Source of the DNA: Incurvaria masculella
Taxonomy: Eukaryota > Arthropoda > Insecta > Lepidoptera > Incurvariidae
Direction of reading: 5' to 3'
Assembly (NCBI GenBank): GCA_946894095.1
Contig: OX335641.1
Span: forward strand, 17,068,501-17,132,500
DNA length: 64,000 bases
The translations under genes were made by a program, and so were the position numbers. A model generated the notes under the pieces. The model did not search any database, was not told the DNA's origin, and was given only the letters and a program-made list of their open reading frames with translations. Below are positions 57,813 to 64,000 of this stretch, one piece after another. Position 1 is the stretch's first letter, and each line of letters starts with the position of its first letter.

Positions 57813-57879
57813 TAAGCAATTCGAATAATTCAAGGTGACATCAAATATGGCGCCCGAAAATTTTGCAATTTTGTTTTGA

Positions 57880-58055
57880 AGCAATTTTGTTTTACATGGA
57901 TTCCGAACAATGGAGCAGCTCGCATTCGTGACAAAATGCACTTATTCAACTCGTAATGAGAAAGAAAAAGGTGCATGAACGGAACAAGGAATTAAACCCA
58001 GACCTCTGGTATGATAGGCAAGTCCCCGCACCACTAGGCCACGAGTCGTTAAAAA
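57880..58055 (-). repeat. SINE with tRNA-derived head, minus strand
   Basis: Head (58050-57990 on the minus strand): box A GTGGCCTAGTGGTGCGGGG and box B GGTCTGGGTTTAATTCC. Body GTCACGAATGCGAGCTGCTCC, ending abruptly at 57890. Confidence 0.7.
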
Positions 58056-58198
58056 GGAGTAATAATATGAAGTCAGTTTATGCATAAAACCAATAGAGAA
58101 ATGTTTATTACTTAACTAAGACTCCAGTATTAGACATCTAAACATCTTTCGCTGGTTACTCCAGTAACCTTTTTTTTTGCAGGTGGTGAATCGAACTA

Positions 58199-61100
58199 AT
58201 GAAGATGTCAACCAGTGAGGGAGAAGAACAGTGCTTTGTAAGTGTGATATATTTTAAGACGGATAAAAGTCCTGCTCAAAATATTGATTCAATAATATCA
58301 AAGAGCAAACTGCGAAACGACGACATTTATGAAACTTTTTTTTTACATTTACATTTTCTTACATTTCACAGCCTACCCTAACTTAGTTTTATGCTGCCAC
58401 CAGACCTGTGCCACAAGCCATATCTCAAAGACGTGTGTATATAAACCGTACCGTGCCTTAAAAAGATGTCTGCCTAAAAAACGTAAGCTAAGTATCAAAA
58501 ACATTCAAAACAGTTTATTCATACCTCCAAATAAGGTTACCCTATTTTTAGGCCTTTGGCACCCAGACTACTAGTGATTGTTCCCAAAAGCATAATTGAT
58601 TGCGGATTTCAAGGCACAATGTGCTGTACTAGCCCCCTTAGCGTCATAAGACTACTGCCTGGTGAGGTCAAATGGGCCACATACCCAGACCGAGCGTGAA
58701 CGTGCGTACACGTCTGGTGTGATATTAAGAGTCTGCAGATTGGGACAGAATGCGAGAACACTTATCCTCCTTCCCTTGGAAACAGCTCTGTTTCAGCGCT
58801 ATTAAACCGTAGAGCTATGCTAATTCCGCTTATAAAGTGTTCCAGGGAGCTATGAAACTATTTATTCCTGGCCTCACTATATCCCTCGGTGGTACAAGGC
58901 AACGATGGTCCAATGTGGAATGCGCGGTCGCCTGTTCAATTAAGAATGCGGCCCACAGTGCATGGTCTCTTGCGCGAACACGATGTAACTCAGACGTAAA
59001 AGCGCCTATACAGGGCCTTAAGGTGGCCCAACCCGGCGGGACCAACTCATTCGCGGGCACGGTACAAAACCGTACTGTTGCGCTCTGGGCCCTTCTATGT
59101 TTCAAAAAAAAAGACAGGCTCCGTGATGAGGAAGATGCAACATGTCCACAAAAAATACAATGTGCATAGTGTATGATTTGGTAAGGTTTACGAAAATTGT
59201 AATAATAAAACGACTTATAGCTAAAAGTAAACCACGACCGCTGTAGTAAAAAATCTAATAAAAACCAAATAGATTGTAAATCTTTTTTAAATAAGCTATG
59301 TCTGATGACTAATCTTTTTAAGATGTTCTTACTTTATCATAGCGTAATCCACCTTCAAAGTTATTGTATAAAACGCGCGAAAAATTCGAACTTTCGGACC
59401 TTATAACTTAGAAACCAAACACAATTTTACAATACCAATGGTCATCAGACATCTAATTCGATCAAATAAAGCTATTTTGAGCATAATTTTGGAACCCTGA
59501 CAAGAAATATGGGCGTGATCTTCTTTCCCATTTTGTATGGGGAGTTGAGCGGGATGGGCCGCCTTAACGTAACCTCCAGATCCAGTTAGAGTTTTTTGCA
59601 AAACCGAAGTTAGGGCAGATCGGCAGAATTGGCGAGAAATTGATCAGCAACCCCTGGTCTCTCACCAAATCTGTCAAATTTCTGCCGGACCTCCTTTCCA
59701 CCATTGCAGCAGCCTAACTGATCAACCGCATTTTCCGCCAAAGAGTAGGCCAATCTTCTCGTGGGCCTCTTTGCAGCGAACTCTCGCCTGAATGATGGCA
59801 GCTCCACTCCGCTATACATTCCTGGGTGCGAAGCCTCTTTGCCGAGGATACAATTCCTCAAGAGAACTGTACGGCGTGAGCTTTTTGCCCTAGACTCCAG
59901 GAAGGCGAGTAGCCCTGATGGCTGATGGTGTTGAAGAAATGTGCTCAAAAATTAGCTCCGGTCCTTATCCGCCTTTACAAGCGGTAACAAGTTTTCCCCA
60001 TAGCCTAAAATAGAGATTAGGTCGGGAAAGGAAAAATGTATCAAAACATCTTGAGCTAAGTATTTTATGCTCACAACGGGATGCTGGCAAATTGACAGAG
60101 ATCATAAAAAATATAGATGTCACAATATCGCAAACAAAACTGTTTTGAAATGTACAGACAAAACTCGAAAATGAAAAGCTTGCAGCGCAGCGACCCCGGC
60201 CGCATCCTCAACCTCTGCACGAACCTGGTGGACGACTCCACTGCAATACTTCATGCAAAAATCAACGCGTTTGTTAGTTTGCCGCCAAAAGAAATTCTTT
60301 TTTTTATCTAAGGCCGCCATCACAAAATACATATGAACAAATACAATTTTATCCTCCTTATTTCAACTCTCACAAATTAATAAATTTGTTTGAAATATTT
60401 GTATATTTGGCATTGCCGAAGGGGCTTTTCAGTTCTGGCCCTGGTAATTACTCAATTTTTAATGGAGTGTTAATCTTAGATGATAATGCGAGGTGGCTGT
60501 CATTATCTACATAAAAAATGCCCTCGCTATGGACTGTCGTTTACTTAATTAATACCAATTTTGGGGAATGCCACCTAGCGCCTATACTGTGAGACCCGCT
60601 GTCTCCAATTTTAATTAAATTCCAACCCAACCTAAGCGTACATGCCACTTGCAAACATATTCGCAGACGTATTGGAGGGTTGGTGTGGGTGGGAACTGAC
60701 TGGATAAAAGCATTTTTAGAGCAAATTCGCGTGCAGTAATGCGCCGCCGGATTCCTATCCAATTAGGTGGTTGGACCATACTAAAAAAGGTAACAGTGAC
60801 CTTACAGAAAAAATAAGCATTTAATGTTGTATAACTAACACACTTTTGAAATCATTCAATGTGGAAATAACGGAACGCATTGTTTCCTCGCGCCACGTCA
60901 TAGGTAGGTAGTTTCCGTCGTGGGTTATTATTTTGTTTATTTATTTATTTCAAGGCATGTCAGCAGTTTACAAACAAAGCCGACACTAGACTTTACTAGA
61001 CACAGACACACAGGTAAGAAAGGATACTTATTAACTTATTGGACTATGATTATGATACTCTGACTCTTATAAATATTGTATTTACTTTTATTATTTTATT

Positions 61101-61458
61101 TTTATGTTATATTATTAAAAAAATATATAGGATCAAGAGAGTATATCAAATAAATTTGGTTTTCGGGTTCTGTGCACGCGGGCCATGCTTGGCACTCGTC
61201 TGCCGACCGCATGCCACTTCTCCTTCTAAAGAGGAATAATTTATGTCAGAAAATAGAATTTGTCTCCACTTTCGGTGTAACAACATATTGATGTATTATA
61301 CTGTGGTCGCAAGCCGAGAGTAGGTTCCGTTTGCGTTTCAGTTACAGGAAGAGACCGAGTCCGAGTTCGTGTTCCAAGTGGTCGTGATGCCGGGCCGCGG
61401 CGAGTCGTACGTGGAGGCTTTGGGAACCCAGGTGTTGCCCGAGAGGAGGAAACTCTAT
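58199..61458 (+). CDS. PDE2A-like cyclic-nucleotide phosphodiesterase, N-terminal part
   Basis: Three exons on the + strand, all joined at codon boundaries. A start exon (58183-58237; ATG 58199; 13 codons) lies between a TTTTTTTTTGCAG acceptor and a GTAAGT donor. A second exon ends at 60272 and starts at 60117 or 60186, both in frame. A third is 61342-61458, with a GTAAGC donor. The joined text R-I-L-N-L-C-T-N-L, then K-I-N-A-F and L-Q-E-E-T, then E-A-L-G-T-Q-V-L-P-E follows the start of the first GAF domain of PDE2A. PDE2A breaks down cAMP and cGMP and is switched on by cGMP binding to a GAF domain. The identification rests on this segment alone. The catalytic part must lie beyond the window. 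Its start faces that of the UBXN1-like gene 1 kb away, so a shared promoter region is possible. Confidence 0.6.
59022..59563. mobile_element. TTAA-target MITE copy 3, in intron 1 of the PDE2A-like gene
   Basis: TTAA at 59018-59021 and 59564-59567. Ends GGTGGCCCAACCCGG and GGGATGGGCCGCC. Very close to copy 2 by eye across the interior, so both are fairly young. Confidence 0.8.
59568..60110. other. Intron 1 of the PDE2A-like gene, unassigned block
   Basis: 59610-59948 has a 112-codon open frame on the minus strand that I do not recognise; it has no splice context and may be a retroelement fragment. Confidence 0.3.
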
Positions 61459-62180
61459 GTAAGCTGAATACTGTTTTCAGAACTAACTAATGTATTATAA
61501 ATAGATTTAATTCTTTTCCTGAAAGTTTAAGTATTTTTTGTGTAGACATGGGCTGTCCGGACTCTTAAAGTTAAAATCATGTTCATCTATCAGCTCAGTT
61601 TTTGAGATAATGGATGTGTTTAATTTTGTATAAAAATAAAAACATCCTCGAAAAAACTAAATTCAACGCTCACTGAGGGTAGGCGCACATTTACGTATAC
61701 CTATATCGTAAAACTGCGGCTACCCACCCTCACGTAAAATACCAAGAAGCTGACCAGTAAATATAAAAAGCTGATAGATATAAACGGATGGTATATTTAA
61801 ATTCACTGTATCAAAATATCAAAGATCAAAATAAAAAGGAAAAGTGAAAAAAACTTCTGGGAAAATGAAAAAAAAAAGGGAAAATTGTATAGATATGTGT
61901 TATTTACCTGGGAATGATCTAGTAAGCGCTCTGAGAGCTGTTCCCGGAAACTTAGATGCAGAAGGATTTTAGATGGCGCAGCTGGCACTAACGCAAATGC
62001 CTATAACTACGATCAAATTTCGAGTCTTAAGGACCCTCCATGTTTACATTACTAAAACAAGCCTTAAGCTACAAGTCCACATATTTTGTGTATGTAGATA
62101 GTAAGAATATTCCTTAAATTTATTGTTTGTATTTAAATAATCTTCTTGATTATTGTTAAAACAAAAGATATGGGCCATTC
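61459..62180. other. Intron following PDE2A-like exon 3
   Basis: AT-rich; no further GAF exon recognised. Confidence 0.4.
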
Positions 62181-62209
62181 ATTCCGATTAGCCGGCGAAA
62201 ATGGTTTGC

Positions 62210-63925
62210 TCATAATTACGATCGATTTTTGATGATGTCCCCAATTACGATCGCCATCATACCTAATTGCGACCAAAGTTTTAGCTGATCCAAATTTTAA
62301 TATATTAAACATTTAAAAAAGTTTTTAAACGTTTTTGTATGATAAAAATGAGCAGGAATCCCTTAAAACATCCTTTAGCCACAGATTTCTTCAAATGACT
62401 TATTCTGCACCATTAGTACATACAGGGTACCTAAATGCTATAATTATTGGTTTGATGATTTAATATTATTTACAAATGTTTTTTCCAATCCCTTTCATTT
62501 TCGTCAAATCTTTAAAAACGGCATATACATTTTATAGAGAAATCATTATAGATAATACTAGCATATATAACTCTAGAAGTGAGAACGCCCAATCTTGATC
62601 CTGACAGATGTTTAGAGAGATTCCATTTAACCCCTGGTTAAATGGAATGGGCTCACTCCGCCAGGCTGAATCAAAATGCTGCTTTCCAGCCAAACACGCC
62701 GGCGTTATGTGTGTCAGTTGGGCTGCTACTCACCCATGTTAGCGAACGTGGTTGTCGCCGCCAGATACCTACAAAATCTGAAATGACGTCGAAACCTAAA
62801 GCAACATTTTGTGACTGTGACGGGTCGTTAGTCGATATTTTTTGTATGTATGACATAAGTGGATTTCGAACAAGTTTTTAAATTATGAGTAGGTAGGTAT
62901 TAATGTAATTATATTATAAAATTGTTGTTATGATACTTATTTAAATTTAGATTTTGCATGCAGGTATTTACAAAAATGTATGGGGCGGACGATTTTTTTA
63001 ACAAAATGTTTCTTACCTTTTTTGCTCTAAATATACCAAGGAATAACTGGTTAACGTTTGGACCATAGCCTCGTTAACACCCGGTATAGCTTTTTATTGA
63101 GAGGCCTCCTGAGGCCGCTCCACACCCGAGTGGATAAGGCCGTTTAAAATGATTATTGAGTATTAAGTACCAAGGTTTTTTCATTCCGTTTTTTTTTGCA
63201 TGCAAAAGTAATTTTTTATTTATTTTCTATATGAATTATTATTTTAATAATTTCATTTATTTCAACTTCTGGTAGTTAAACTACCTACACTAAGTTACGT
63301 CAAAAACTGAACCGCGGATTCGATTAACTCAGTAAAGAAGAACCCTTATAACTGTTTATCATGCTTATAACTCTCGTTATAACTTTTATTTATAAACAAC
63401 TTAAGAATCAGGATCAAGATCCCATGTTCTAAATATACTCGCAAACATCATTGAGATCGCAATTAAGAGAATACAGTATTTCTTATGTCCCTATTTCCGA
63501 TCACAGGTTTTATTTAAATTACGACGAAAGCGACATGTCTTCATCAAAATTGAGAACATTTTAAATATTCTTAATATATAAACAATACTTGAGTCGATGA
63601 CTCGTGTTTTTAATTCTTATAAACGTCAAATATATGAATGATGAAATTATTGGTCCAAATAATACTTTCGATACTAATTCATTGAATTCAGTCCCATCTT
63701 TCTCGCAATTATTCATTCAAAATCTTATTATTAAGTCGATCGTAATTTGATCCTAACATAATCAAAAGGTGTATTTAATTAAATGTTAAAAAAATACTTG
63801 TAAAAACATTTGGATTTGTGTTGAAAACGGTATTTAAATGATCGATGCTTAATCCCATTTACGATCACTTGGTCGTAAATCGGGACGAAGCTTACACTGA
63901 CTTCCCTAACTACGATCGATTGTTT
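62210..63925. repeat. Repeated ACGATCG-type motifs at both ends of a 1.7-kb block
   Basis: AATTACGATCG occurs at 62213 and 62242, with a variant AATTGCGACC near 62264. At the other end, CGATCGTAATTT (63737), TTTACGATCAC (63858), TCGTAAAT (63872) and ACTACGATCGAT (63909) appear, partly inverted. The middle is AT-rich with no gene. This could be a non-autonomous DNA element with subterminal repeats; the exact ends were not determined. Confidence 0.35.
62620..62648. repeat. 13-bp perfect hairpin
   Basis: ATTCCATTTAACC and its inverse GGTTAAATGGAAT enclose CCT. No associated gene. Confidence 0.6.
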
Positions 63926-64000
63926 TCTTTACTTCCTGACGAAACTAAGCTAAAGACGAGCCGACAAATAAACAAATGAGCCCTCTAAACATACAAGCAA

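Noticed and set aside
59610..59948. Independent gene of 112 codons on the minus strand
   Set aside because: No splice or promoter context and no recognisable family; lies inside an intron next to a MITE.

Overview
This 64 kb window is eukaryotic nuclear DNA, most likely from a moth or butterfly (Lepidoptera). It is AT-rich and intron-rich. It carries the insect telomere motif TTAGG inside a repeat, a Helitron ending in CTAGT next to a GC-rich hairpin, and many short fold-back elements and tRNA- or 5S-headed SINEs of the kind seen in lepidopteran genomes. Most of the sequence is mobile DNA in various stages of decay. No bacterial operons, CRISPR arrays or functional tRNA/rRNA genes were seen.

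Host genes. Three multi-exon genes were rebuilt by matching splice sites and reading phase. (1) A secreted or lysosomal T2-family ribonuclease on the + strand, 38191-43329: four exons, complete, 280 aa. (2) A UBXN1-like (SAKS1-type) p97 adaptor on the - strand, 57215 to 49136: UBA domain, C2H2 zinc finger, coiled coil and UBX domain in five exons; the short last exon was not found. (3) The start of a cyclic-nucleotide phosphodiesterase resembling PDE2A on the + strand, 58199-61458 and running on to the right: start exon plus the beginning of the first GAF domain. Genes 2 and 3 lie head to head. Three further exon-like pieces (3344-3427 +, 14482-14731 +, 26988-27170 -) are unassigned.

Mobile elements. 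The most striking is a complete 3.2 kb DNA transposon at 18945-22141. It has 33-bp inverted ends (31 of 33 match), a probable 4-bp AATT target duplication, repeated subterminal motifs, and an intact two-exon gene for a 603-aa DDD-type transposase-like protein. A 1.3 kb mariner with an intact 341-aa D,D34D transposase sits antisense in intron 3 of the UBXN1-like gene. A non-autonomous Helitron in intron 2 of the same gene ends 34 bp from a splice acceptor. Two copies of a P-like family (288-1889 and 8652-13797; the second with a perfect 8-bp target duplication) carry THAP zinc-finger start exons. Three 0.5 kb MITEs use TTAA targets, one 629-bp MITE is hAT-like, and several families are palindromic. 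LINE fragments are at 28.3-29.4, 32.3-33.3 and 47.8-48.5 kb.

Layout. 0-3 kb: fold-back repeat, P-like element 1, a MITE. 3-8 kb: orphan exon, SINEs, THAP remnant, TTAGG-containing palindrome. 8.6-13.8 kb: P-like element 2 with foreign filler and tandem repeats. 14-18.9 kb: SINE palindrome and old repeats. 18.9-22.1 kb: DDD transposon. 22-37 kb: SINE and LINE debris and MITEs. 38-43.3 kb: ribonuclease gene. 43.3-49 kb: MITEs and a LINE fragment. 49-57.2 kb: UBXN1-like gene and its intronic transposons. 58.2-61.5 kb: phosphodiesterase start. 62-64 kb: AT-rich DNA with repeated ACGATCG-type motifs at both ends.
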